Of a stretch of DNA of 64,000 bases, positions 1 to 8,979 are shown piece after piece. The notes below the pieces were generated by a model. It had not been told where the DNA came from. It saw only the letters and a program-made list of their open reading frames with translations, and did no database searches. Every line of letters starts with the position of its first letter. The stretch's first letter is position 1. This stretch comes from Silene latifolia. Taxonomy: Eukaryota > Streptophyta > Magnoliopsida > Caryophyllales > Caryophyllaceae. The stretch lies in contig NC_133529.1 in assembly GCF_048544455.1 (NCBI RefSeq), positions 45,981,456 through 46,045,455 of the forward strand, written 5' to 3'. Made by a program: the position numbers and the translations under genes.

Positions 1-24
1 ATCATGATCGATGGCATGCCCAAT

Positions 25-2709
25 TTAGGGATTAAAGATCCCTTCAAATTCGTCGTCCCAAAGACCACAAACTTCATTGAGTTGATCATTGAAAATCTCT
101 TGCTTAGATGGAGACAACTCTCCCAATTTCTTCTCTTGGCCAATGAGGCCATCCCCTTCTTCCTTGGTTGATTTTGATGAGCTTTGCAAGCTCTTCTTGT
201 CACAATTCACTTGCTCTTTGAATGGAGCATCTTCAATTTTCTTCCTCCATTGGAGTTCCGATTTCTTCCTTTCATCTTTTCGGCTATAATGATCAATCAT
301 GAAACATGGCTCATGCAAACGAGGAGCTCTCATGGTCTTGTCAAGATTAAAAGTTATGCTTTCATCTCCCACTTCTAGAGTGAGCTCTCCATGTTTCACA
401 TCAATTACCGCACCCGCGGTGTGTAGGAAAGGTCTTCCTAAGATGATTGGAATGTTGGAATCTTCCTCCATATCAACAATGACAAAGTCTACCGGGATGA
501 AAAACTTCCCAATTCGCACGGGGACATCTTCCCATATCCCTAATGGTGTCTTCGTCGATCTATCGGCCATTTGAAGAGTGATATTGGTGCATTTAAGCTC
601 TCCCATTCCCAACCTTTTACTCACCGAGTACGGCATGACACTCACACTAGCCCCTAGATCACATAAGGCTTTGTTGATCGTCGTGTCGCCAATGGTACAC
701 GGTATTGAGAAGCTTCCCGGATCCTTTAACTTTGGAGGTGAACTCCCTTGAAGTATTGCACTACTTACCTTAGTAAAGGCGATAGTCTCAAGTTTCCGGA
801 TCGACTTCTTCTTTGTGAGGATATCTTTCATGTACTTTGCATAGGCCGGTACGTGATTGATTAATTCCGTGAAAGGAATTGAGACTTCTAAGTTCTTCAC
901 AATTTCCATGAACTTTCCAAGTTCATCATCAAATTTGGGCTTGGCTTGACGACTTGGAAAAGGAAGTCTAATCACAATGGGCTCCTTTTCTTTGGCTTTG
1001 TCTTCATTTTTCTTTGAACTTTCTTCCTTTGATGATTCCCCTTCTTTGGGACTTTGCACCATTTCTTCCTTTTCACTAGCTTTCACAACTTCATTCTCAA
1101 CTTGCTCCTTTGGGGCTTCATATATTGTACCACTTCTCAAGTGAATGGCACTAACCGTTTCATGTCTAGGGGGATTACTTTGAGGTGGTAATTGCCCCTT
1201 TTGTCTTTGTGAGCTTGAAGATGCTAGTTGAGTCAATTGTGTTTCCAACATCTTGGTGTGAGCTAGAATGTTGTTGATGGTGGTGTCTTTTGCTTGGCTA
1301 TCTTTTTGCATTTGAGTGAAAAATTCTTGTTGATTCTTTTGCATTTGGAGGACCGCTTTTTGGACATCAAAACCTTGGTCATTTTGGTGATTGTATGGAT
1401 TTTGATTTTGGTAACCTTGGTTTTGATTGTAAAAGGGTCTTTGATTTTGATTTCTCATGGGTGGTGGAGTGTATGTTGTTTGAGGGTTTTGAACATTTTG
1501 GCTTTTGTATGAGAGATTTGGATGGAACTTGGTGTTTTCATTGTAAAAATTTGAATAAGGGGTACCACTTTTGTAAGCTTGGAAAGCATTAACTTGTTCG
1601 GTTGTTCCCCTACACTCACTTGAGTCATGACCCAAAGTTCCACAATTCTCACATATCCCGCTTGGGATTGATGAGGATGCCGTCATGGCATTGACATGAT
1701 GCTTTGATGTTTTTGAGTTTTCCTCAAGTCTAGCTATAGCTTGTTCAAACTTCAAGTTGATTGTGTCAATGTGAGCACTAAGTTGAGCACCCAATTGAGT
1801 AACGGAGTCCACTTCATACTTTCCTCCTCTAGTAGCCTTGCGAGGTCTACTATATTGTGAATTATGGACCGCCATTTCCTCAATCTTGTTCCATGTTTGA
1901 TTGTCATCAACTTCGGTGAACATTCCATTTGATCCCATATTGAGAATGTTCCTTGAATCTTCATATAAACCATTCCTAAATTGTTGCACTAAAAACCATT
2001 CGCTAAGTCCATGGTGAGGACATGAGCGACAAATACCTTTGAACCGCTCCCAAGCTTCATACAAAGATTCTTCATCCCTTTGCTTAAAACCCGTAATTTG
2101 AGCTCTTAGCATGTTAGTCTTCTCCGGTGGGTAGAATTTTTTGTAGAAAGCTAGAGCTAGCTTCTTCCAAGAATCTATTCCAAGGGTGGCCTTATCAAGG
2201 CCCTTCAACCATTGCTTTGCGGTGCCGATTAACGAAAAAGGAAATAAGACCCATCTTATTTGGTCTTGAGTCACGCCCGTTTGAGAGATAGCTTCACAAT
2301 AATCGCAAAAGGTTTCCATATGAGAATGAGGGTCCTCACTAGGCATTCCCCCGAATTGGCTCCTCTCAACTAGTTGGATGAAGGCGGACTTGGCAATAAA
2401 ATTACCGGTGAGATGTTGCGGGGTAGGAGTACCATTTGGTAGATCCTCCTCGGTGGGTATAGAGTGTGACGAGAATTTAGGCATTGTAGGTGGATTTTGT
2501 GTGGTATTGTTTAATGGGTTCTCTTCTCCTTCTATTGCGAAAGGATTGACAAACTCACTAGTGGGTTGAACAACTTCACCAACACCTCCCAAATTCCTCC
2601 TAACAAGTCTCCTATTATTCGTCAAGGTTCTTTCGATTTCACGGTCAAAAGGTAACAAATCTCTTTGTAACCTTCTAGACATGCAAAATATCAAACAACT
2701 CGAAAACAA
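25..2709 (-). CDS. Gag-protease polyprotein of Athila-1 (894 aa, uninterrupted)
   Basis: This polyprotein would form the virus-like particle and mature it. Seen: a retrotransposon gag (capsid) domain at about residues 105-260, a CX2CX4HX4C zinc knuckle at residues 353-366, a Q/N/P-rich linker at about 400-520, an acidic-lysine linker at about 535-575, and a retropepsin-like domain with DLGASVSVMP at 684-693 and ILGRPFL at 756-762. The catalytic triad reads DLG rather than DTG, which is usual for Athila-like proteases. The first Met is probably not the real start: residue 10 (near 2682) begins MSRR, matching MTRR in the Athila-2 copy. There is no internal stop or frameshift, unlike every other gag here. 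The ORF ends before reverse transcriptase, which should lie left of the window. Confidence 0.92.
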   Translation of the reverse strand: MFSSCLIFCMSRRLQRDLLPFDREIERTLTNNRRLVRRNLGGVGEVVQPTSEFVNPFAIEGEENPLNNTTQNPPTMPKFSSHSIPTEEDLPNGTPTPQHLTGNFIAKSAFIQLVERSQFGGMPSEDPHSHMETFCDYCEAISQTGVTQDQIRWVLFPFSLIGTAKQWLKGLDKATLGIDSWKKLALAFYKKFYPPEKTNMLRAQITGFKQRDEESLYEAWERFKGICRSCPHHGLSEWFLVQQFRNGLYEDSRNILNMGSNGMFTEVDDNQTWNKIEEMAVHNSQYSRPRKATRGGKYEVDSVTQLGAQLSAHIDTINLKFEQAIARLEENSKTSKHHVNAMTASSSIPSGICENCGTLGHDSSECRGTTEQVNAFQAYKSGTPYSNFYNENTKFHPNLSYKSQNVQNPQTTYTPPPMRNQNQRPFYNQNQGYQNQNPYNHQNDQGFDVQKAVLQMQKNQQEFFTQMQKDSQAKDTTINNILAHTKMLETQLTQLASSSSQRQKGQLPPQSNPPRHETVSAIHLRSGTIYEAPKEQVENEVVKASEKEEMVQSPKEGESSKEESSKKNEDKAKEKEPIVIRLPFPSRQAKPKFDDELGKFMEIVKNLEVSIPFTELINHVPAYAKYMKDILTKKKSIRKLETIAFTKVSSAILQGSSPPKLKDPGSFSIPCTIGDTTINKALCDLGASVSVMPYSVSKRLGMGELKCTNITLQMADRSTKTPLGIWEDVPVRIGKFFIPVDFVIVDMEEDSNIPIILGRPFLHTAGAVIDVKHGELTLEVGDESITFNLDKTMRAPRLHEPCFMIDHYSRKDERKKSELQWRKKIEDAPFKEQVNCDKKSLQSSSKSTKEEGDGLIGQEKKLGELSPSKQEIFNDQLNEVCGLWDDEFEGIFNP

Positions 2710-2798
2710 TTAGAACAAACCTTGAGGAGTTTTACTTCCCAAGGTGAAAAAGACACAACTAATAACAATAAAAGAAATCTTAAATCAATTAAACACCG

Positions 2799-2816
2799 TC
2801 CCCGGCAACGGCGCCA
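2799..2816 (-). promoter_or_regulatory. Primer binding site, tRNA-Asp type (Athila-1)
   Basis: On the minus strand this reads TGGCGCCGTTGCCGGGGA, complementary to the 3' end of plant tRNA-Asp(GUC). It lies four bases inside the LTR end, where minus-strand DNA synthesis is primed. The same 18 bases recur at 31954 and 58914. Confidence 0.92.
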
Positions 2817-3910
2817 TTTTTGATCGAGGCCATTTCGTGTTCACAATTAAGCATATGTGGTCGTTGGTCAATGGTCGATACAAAACACAATTTATACTCC
2901 ACAAACAACTCTACAATTAGTAAAGAGGCAAGTAAAGGCCGGATCCCAAGGGACGGGTATTGAAATGAGAATTCTATTGTAACTAGTAGTGTCTAGGGGT
3001 GTCACAAATTGGGTTGATGTAGAAGGTTACTAAACTAAAATAACAATGAAAATAAACTAGCAAGATGAATAAAATAAGGGGTGTAAACAATTGATTAAAG
3101 GCACTAGGGTGTCATGGGTTCATAGGGGAATCATGGGATATGATCATACAAACATGTTCTCAAATTATAAGCAAGCAATTATTGTTGTGATGGATTGAGT
3201 TGGGTTATATCTTACAATCCTAGGAAAGTTTGGGTCCCGGAGCCGAATCGATTAGATTGTACAACACCTACAAGTCGACTTAATCTTTCCTACTCAACAC
3301 ATGCATGGTCTAACAAGACTCGAGTTGGGTTATGTCTTACAAGTCAAGTTGAAAGGATAGAAGATGATAGTAAATGCAAGGATTCATAGGCTTAGCATTT
3401 CATCAAATATAACATGTGCATGTATTAAGATCAAAACAAGCAAGCAAATAAGATATGAAAGCATATTAATTTAAGCATGAATCATTCCCCATGTTGGTTT
3501 CCCCTAATCACCCATTAAACCCTAGCTAAGAGACTACTCACTCATCATCATATTGATCATGCTAGAAAGGTTGTCAATCATACTAACATAATGAAACATG
3601 ATGAATAAATGAAAGTAATTAACAATAATTAAAAAGGGATTAAGAGATTATACCTACTAATGATTCCAATAATAAAGCAAGAATAATAGAAGTACTTGAA
3701 TCCTAGATTGAGAGGTTGTCAATCTCCCAAAATAACCCAAATAATCTTCAATTACCCAAAATAAAGGAAGAACAAGAGAGAGATTAAAGAACTAAAACTT
3801 GGATTAAAACTTGATTAATACTTGATTACAATATTAAAGAGAGATTTGATTGATATTAACTACACTAATTATTGATAAGAAGAACATGCTCCTCTAATTA
3901 GCCTAATGGG

Positions 3911-3920
3911 GTATTTATAG
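3911..3920 (-). promoter_or_regulatory. Putative TATA box in Athila-1 LTR
   Basis: Minus strand reads CTATAAATAC, about 660 bp from the LTR start. The Athila-2 LTR has GTATAAATAC at 59991-60000, also followed by CCCCATT, so the site is conserved between copies. Confidence 0.7.
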
Positions 3921-4064
3921 TGAAAATTAGGGAGGATGCATTAGGGTTAACTAAGGGCTAAACTAGTAATTACACTTTTTAAGTTGAGCAAGGAAAAGCC
4001 GGTATTTTCTGAGAGAAGGGCTTCTCTTTTCGTAGCTTGAAGAATGAAAAACGTGCTGTACTGA

Positions 4065-4231
4065 AATCCGTGCGGATCAGAGTCGGGACGGCCGAATTTG
4101 GGCTGAGGAATCCGAGCGGATTCAAGAGAGGGACGCTCGGATTGTGCTGGGGGAATCCGAGCGGATTCCAAGGTGGGACGCTCGGATTGGGCTGGACGGA
4201 CGGGCGGATTTGGTACAATCCGTTCGGATTG
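4065..4231. repeat. Cluster of 16-bp perfect palindromes in Athila-1 LTR
   Basis: GAATCCGAGCGGATTC occurs at 4108-4123 and again at 4153-4168, inside a 45-bp tandem repeat. CAATCCGTTCGGATTG is at 4216-4231. Each is a perfect 7-2-7 inverted repeat. An imperfect copy is at 4065-4078, and half-sites GACGCTCGGATT follow at 4132 and 4177. The cluster lies 150-310 bp upstream of the TATA box in element orientation. Confidence 0.85.
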
Positions 4232-4919
4232 TTGGTCAGCTTCAATTCTTCTTCTTTTTCTTCCCTTTTCTTCATAAATTCCTTGGGGATTTCCTCGGGG
4301 ACTCAAGGATCCTTTTCTCAACATTGCTCTTTTACTATGATATGTACAAAGGCCTTCTAGTCTTGTCTCTCCTTGATGCTTGGTCATTGAATACAATCAA
4401 TTTAGCCTCGTTTTGCCATGAAAATGCAAGATTCTTACTCCTTTCCTACCAAGGGATCAAAATCTCAAAGAATATGCAAAACAAAGAACTAAAGATAAGA
4501 AATGACCCAAATAGGCACTAAAAAGCATGGAAACAATGGTAATTCGGGGGCTAAATATGCGCCAATTATGGTCACATCACCCGGCTTCTTCTACCTCGGC
4601 GTGGCTCTGCTTAGGCCGTACCATATCCCCCCTCCACATGGTTGTGCAATGGACATCCGATGTGGAAAAAGAAATGAAGCTGGCGAGACCAGGGTGGAGA
4701 GTGCCGGTTGTTTCTGATTGCCCCCTGGCCGGTGCTTTCTGGCTTGGTTGATCATGTGGCCGGCGGAGAAACGGATACTTGGGAATTTGTTGAGGAGGAT
4801 GAACAGGCAGAGGGATATGAAGGGGCGTGTTGAAGACGCTTGGTCACTGTTACATTGATTGACATTCAACTGTTGCAACGATTGACATTCCGCGGTTGCA
4901 TGCTCGACACGTGTCTGTT

Positions 4920-4990
4920 TGCTGATTGGCTGACGTTCCATGGGCTGTGCCCTGATTGGTCCTTCTTCATGGGCTTTTTCCTATAAATAG
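4920..4990 (+). promoter_or_regulatory. Promoter of the antisense ORF: two ATTGG boxes and a TATA box
   Basis: CTGATTGGCT near 4920 and CTGATTGGTC near 4950 are inverted CCAAT boxes. CTATAAATAG at 4981-4990 is a canonical TATA box about 180 bp upstream of the ATG at 5170. The stretch between is CT-rich, like a plant 5' leader. The arrangement reads on the plus strand, against the element's own genes, so the antisense gene appears to have a separate promoter. Confidence 0.72.
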
Positions 4991-6163
4991 TGCAGTTAGT
5001 CCTTGAAATTGGGCACCAATTTCGTTCTCTTAAAATTTTCTTTTCTCCAAATTTCCAAGGGTTTTCTCTCTTCTAATCTTCAGTGTCGTTATTTTGGCTA
5101 GTGTTTTTCTTCAAGGTAAACAAACAAACTTTTCTCGATCTCTTATTTTGTTGAATAACTGTTGCTACTATGTCATCTACTGAGGCCGGACCTAGTAACC
5201 CTGCGCCGGGAGGTTCCCTGTCGCGTCTGTATGAAGGGGAGGCATTGGCCGCCGTCCCACTAAGGTCCGAGGGTCCGAGGTCTCCTTCTCCTGAAGTTGA
5301 TCCTCAAATTTTGGAGGAATGGGAGGATGATGATGATGTTGATGACGACGGAGACGATTTCGGTGATGATGCTGAAAGGGCTCATCCTAATGAGGGGAGG
5401 CAGTACGTCATGGATCACGGCGAACCTTGTAAGGTCGGCCCTGACCGTACTTGGACTCATAAGTTCGCCCGTTGCTCCGGCGAGACATTTTCCGAGGGCC
5501 ATTTCCACTTTGGCAGGGGATACAAGATTGTCATCCCTGAGAGGGGTCAGGCCATCTGTTGCCCTCCACCGGATTGCACCGGCGTATATATGCGGCACCT
5601 GGAGTACGGGCTCCGGTTTCCGCTGAATGATTACGTTATGGCCATCATTAGGGCCATGAACGTCGCTGTGGCCCAGCTTCACCCGTTGGCTGTTAGGACC
5701 ATAGTCGGCTTTGTCTGGCTCTGTCTCTTTAAGGGGGAGGTCCCAACGGTTAATTTATTCCGTCGGCTTCACCACCTTCGGCCGTCATTTTCTGGTCGCG
5801 TCGGTTGGTGCAGCGTGCAAATGGAGCCGGGTTACGTCTCCGTTGATAAGCTGTCTTCTTGCAAAGACGGGAAGGATCGGTGGGTGTATATTGAGGTGCC
5901 GGATGACTATCCGCTGCCCCGGTCCTTCCAGCACCAAGTTAATTTGCGGTGCGAGACTAAGGCGGAGCATGACAGATGGGTTAAACGGAAAAAGCTTAAT
6001 ATGGACGCTGACAAGGTCCCTCTTAATGAGGATGAGAGGCTGGCGATGAGGCTCTTTGAGACGGACGAGAGTGGGGCGTCGAAAAGATGGATTCCCCCAA
6101 CGCAGATCATTCTTCAAGATGAGCTGCTCTGCCATGTCGGCCTCATACCGGCCCTAGCACAGG

Positions 6164-6265
6164 GTGAGTGGGGTCGGTGTGAGGCCCATGACTGCTCTCA
6201 ATGTTTCTGTCCGTTTTGAATTTTGGTTCATTCCTTGCTTAACTCTCGCTTTGCTTCTTTTGCAG
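6164..6265 (+). other. Intron 1 of the antisense ORF
   Basis: The donor GTGAGT and the acceptor CTTTTGCAG behind a pyrimidine-rich tract bound 102 bp. Removing it keeps the reading frame (phase 1). The unspliced frame stops at 6219. Confidence 0.7.
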
Positions 6266-6704
6266 ATCATTTTGGTGCGGACCTGTCTGAGGATATTCTT
6301 AAGAGGATGGGGCTGCACAAGGACAAGACCGTTGCTAACTTGCACCCCAAGGCTCTGGCCCGTGATCGCAGGACGTCGCCGAGTGACCTCATGGATCAGC
6401 AGTTGAAAGGCTTGAATGTGGAGGCGGCCCAGGCAAGGGTTGCTAGCAACATGCCGCGCCGAACGTGGAAAACAAAATCTTCGGCGGCGACGGCGTCGAC
6501 ATCCGTTCCACCTTCCATCCCTTCAGTCCAGAAGGAGACGGTGGAGATCGTTGACATTACTGATGGGGGGGACTCCGATGCGGAGGGATCTCCCCTTATC
6601 CGTAAGAGGAAAGAGCTCACCCTGCTCGCGATACTTCCGTCCACTCTCTGCTGCGGCATTTGTCGGCGAGGAGATGCGTCCTCCGAGCAAGAAAGCCAAG
6701 CATG

Positions 6705-6816
6705 GTACAGATATATCCTGTGGCTCAGGCTTAGCCGGTTAATTAGGCGTTCCTGATGACAGGCTTTCTGATACGTCCATGTATACTGACACGGATGTTT
6801 TAATTGACTTTTGTAG
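6705..6816 (+). other. Probable intron 2 of the antisense ORF
   Basis: The donor GTACAG follows AAGCATG, and the acceptor TTGACTTTTGTAG precedes ATCGACC. The 112-bp segment is AT-rich and has stops in all plus frames, unlike the flanking sequence. Frame shifts nearby prevent a clean phase test. Confidence 0.55.
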
Positions 6817-7731
6817 ATCGACCGTCGGCAGCCGCCGTTCTCACGGTGCGGCAATTGGAGAAGCTGCCTGAGAAGGCGGGTGATAGAAATGTCACCGTCG
6901 ATCCCACCACTTCGGAAGGTTTCCCCCACCGAGCTTGTGGCAGAGGGGATGAAACTAAGTAAGAGGCTGGCGAAATGGGCTCAGCTAGCCGGCTCCCACA
7001 TCATGGAGCAAGAGGAGACCATGGCCGAAGCTGCCCCACAGCTCGAGCGGCTGAGGCTGGAACTCGACGCGGCGAACGAGGAGGCTAGGAGGGCCAAGGC
7101 TGAGGCTGAAGAGGCGGTCCGTGCTGAGAGGAAACTCAGGGAGGTCGCTGAAAAGGAGGTCCTTGCTGAGAGAGCCAAGGCCGAGGCTGCGGCGGCTGAA
7201 GCCACTAAGTTGCGGGAGATGCGTGACCTCGCTCAGAATCACGCCGACCTTTACTTCACGCAGAGGAACGAATTTAGGGATTTGTTCCAGGTCCAGGGGA
7301 AGGTGGTCCGGAACAAGGACGCTATTATCGCCCAAAGGGAGGAGGACATTAAGACACTCCAAACCGTGCTTCTCCCTAACATGTGCGCCCAATACCGGGA
7401 CCTGGCTGAAGAAGCTGCCAGGGAAGTGATTGAGGAGCTTTTTCCTCTGGATGGCTCCTTTCCGTGGGACAAATTTGACGAGCTGTTTGATGACAAGCTC
7501 GAAGCTAAGGAGGAAGCCGCGAAGGAGAAGGCCAAGGAGGAGCTAAGGGTGAAGCAGGAGGAAGAGGTGGCCGCAGAGAGAACGACCCTTGCTGAGGAGG
7601 CTAAGGCAGCCAAGGAGGAAGCCGAGAGGTTGAAGGAAGCTGAGAAGGCTGAGACTGCTGAGACAGCCTCTGGGTCGCCCATTAAGGACGATGCTGCTAA
7701 CGCTGCTGATGGCAAGCAACAACAGACATAG

Positions 7732-8250
7732 AAAGACGGGCGGTCGTCGCCAGGCTCACCCGGCGTCTCGGATAGTTTTAGCTGTTCGGGGGCCAATTGT
7801 TAAGCCTTTCCTCCCTGCCATCTTTTGGCGCTTTAACTGATATCTGTAACTTTTTGCCTTTCTTCTCGTTGTATTTTGTACAATCTTGGTAGGTTGTCTT
7901 TTGGCTTATCCTTATGGGGACGGCCATCGTCTGCATTTCTTGTAATTTGTTGAACATTTTTAATAAGAGCTCGTTTCTTTTGCCTCCGGCTTTGCCGAGG
8001 TTTTTGCCCCATTCTTCTGAGTTTTCTTGCGCTAGTAGTTGAGCATTTTAACTGTAAACGTCTTCACTTTGCCTCTGGCTTGGCCGAGGTCTTTTCCCGT
8101 CTTCGTCTGGGTTGTCCTCTTACGTTATTAATTGAGCGCCTCTTTTGTTTTCGCCTCGGCCTGGCCGAGGAAGCCTAGAGTGCGTACCTCAACTGTTTAA
8201 CGTTCCTGAGGAATGTTGATCGCTTTTGCGAGTATCAGCTGTGCTGGTAG
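7732..8250 (+). other. 3' flank of the antisense ORF with a small TTTGCC-type repeat
   Basis: No coding potential seen. It holds an AATAAG poly(A)-like signal near 7961 and three loose copies of a GCCTC(C/T)GGC...GCCGAGG inverted motif at about 7981, 8071 and 8151. It separates the antisense gene from the tandem array. Confidence 0.5.
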
Positions 8251-8762
8251 TGACTGCCATGGCGTCTACCTCTTGGGGTGACTGCGACGGCGCCTGCTTC
8301 TTGATGACGGCTGCCGTGGCGTTTACCACTTTGAGTGACTGCTGCGGCGTCTACCTCTTGGGGTGACTGCCGTAGCGTCTACTACTTGGGGTGACTGCGA
8401 CGGCGCCTGCTTCTTGATGATGACTGCTAGTGGCGTCTACCACTTGGAGTGGCTCTGCGGCGTCTACCTCTTGGGGTGATCGCCGTAGCGTCTACTACTT
8501 GGGGTGGCTAACGACGGCGCCGCTTCTTGATGATGATGCCGTGGCATCTACCACTTGGAGTGGCTTGCTGCGGCGTCTACCTCTTGGGGTGACTGCCGTA
8601 GCGTCTACTACTTGGGGTGACTGCGACGGCGCCGCTTCTCGATGATGATCGCTAGTGGCGTCTACCACTTGGGAGGCTGCGGCGTCTACCTCTTGGGGTG
8701 ACTGCCGTAGCATCTACTACTTGGGGTGACTGCGACGGCGCCTGCTTCTTGATGATGGCTGC
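8251..8762. repeat. Higher-order tandem array: about 28-bp monomers in 113-bp units
   Basis: GGCGTCTACCTCTTGGGGTG starts at 8261, 8346, 8459, 8572 and 8681, giving spacings of 85, 113, 113 and 109 bp. Each 113-bp unit holds four related monomers of about 28 bp (GGCGTCTACC-, GCGTCTACTA-, GCGCCTGCTT- and GGCGTCTACCA-types). The 85-bp step equals three monomers. It lies between the RNase H end and the antisense gene, where Tat elements often carry tandem repeats. Open frames across it on both strands are by-products. Confidence 0.85.
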
Positions 8763-8979
8763 CGCTCTTGTTGGTATGACAGTGTGAGCCGGTACCTGCT
8801 TCTGATAGTGACTATTTGGGAAATGAAGACTTTGATGGAGAACTTGGACGATTTCTCATTAGATATAAACATGTGTCGGGGTACCCACAGCTGTTTTGGG
8901 CACCTCCGGCACTTTACAAGGTGCTCTCTGAGATCGTCAGTGTTCTAACGGCTTATTAAAGGTGCACCCTCCATGTCTG
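8763..8979 (-). other. Short non-coding remnant between RNase H and the tandem array
   Basis: About 220 bp with no recognisable integrase or other domain. Integrase should follow RNase H in a complete Tat element, so the junction near 8980 probably marks a deletion. Confidence 0.4.

Larger units (their letters stand above)
1..4576 (-). mobile_element. Athila-1: Athila-type Ty3/gypsy retrotransposon, 5' part
   Basis: Reading leftward from 4576 the element shows a 5' LTR, a tRNA-Asp primer site and a gag-protease ORF; pol and the 3' LTR lie beyond position 1. The assignment rests on the gag capsid domain, the CCHC knuckle, the DLGAS protease motif and the Asp-type primer site typical of Athila elements. 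It interrupts the GC-rich Retand-like element that starts at 4577, upstream of that element's antisense gene. The 5-bp duplication next to the LTR would be TCACC at 4577-4581, but the partner copy is not visible. Confidence 0.9.
2821..4576 (-). repeat. 5' LTR of Athila-1 (about 1756 bp)
   Basis: In element orientation the LTR begins TGTGACCATAATTGGCG at 4576 and ends in TCA at 2821, next to the primer site. Both ends match those of the Athila-2 LTR at 58937-60576, and long stretches are alike (for example around 3000-3560 and 59020-59600). It holds a TATA box at 3911-3920 and, just upstream of it, a cluster of GC-rich palindromes (4065-4231). Short ORFs inside it are chance readings. Confidence 0.88.
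5170..7731 (+). pseudogene. Antisense extra ORF of the Retand-like element, spliced, frame-damaged
   Basis: It matches the 'putative gypsy type transposon' domain (PF04195-like) found in antisense ORFs of Tat/Retand elements; its function is not known. Exon 1 (5170-6163, 331 codons) has an acidic run of E and D near residues 50-72 and then a W/R/P-rich globular part. Intron 1 is probably 6164-6265 (GTGAGT...TTTTGCAG) and joins in frame to give ALAQ-DHFGAD. Intron 2 is probably 6705-6816 (GTACAG...TTTTGTAG). Exon 2 carries a basic, nuclear-signal-like PPSKKAKHG just before intron 2. The last exon (frame open from 6880) is a long alanine/glutamate-rich coiled coil. The frame shifts near 6600 and again near 6850-6880, so this copy is probably dead. 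Confidence 0.75.

Noticed and set aside
2799..2816. tRNA-Asp gene
   Set aside because: Only the 18 bases complementary to the tRNA 3' end are present, as in a primer site; no cloverleaf. The same applies at 31954 and 58914.
4037..4521. Overlapping ORFs of 107-149 codons on both strands in the Athila-1 LTR
   Set aside because: They read through the GC-rich palindrome repeats. They are not conserved in the Athila-2 LTR.
5260..5682. Minus-strand ORF that might continue Retand pol (integrase)
   Set aside because: No integrase or chromodomain motif; it is the antisense of exon 1 of the plus-strand gene.
7251..7796. 181-codon minus-strand ORF opposite the coiled-coil exon
   Set aside because: It is the A/S-rich mirror of the A/E-rich coiled coil, a usual shadow of such codon use.
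8430..8713. ORFs on both strands within 8251-8762
   Set aside because: They come from the tandem repeat, which has no stops in several frames. No protein family is indicated.
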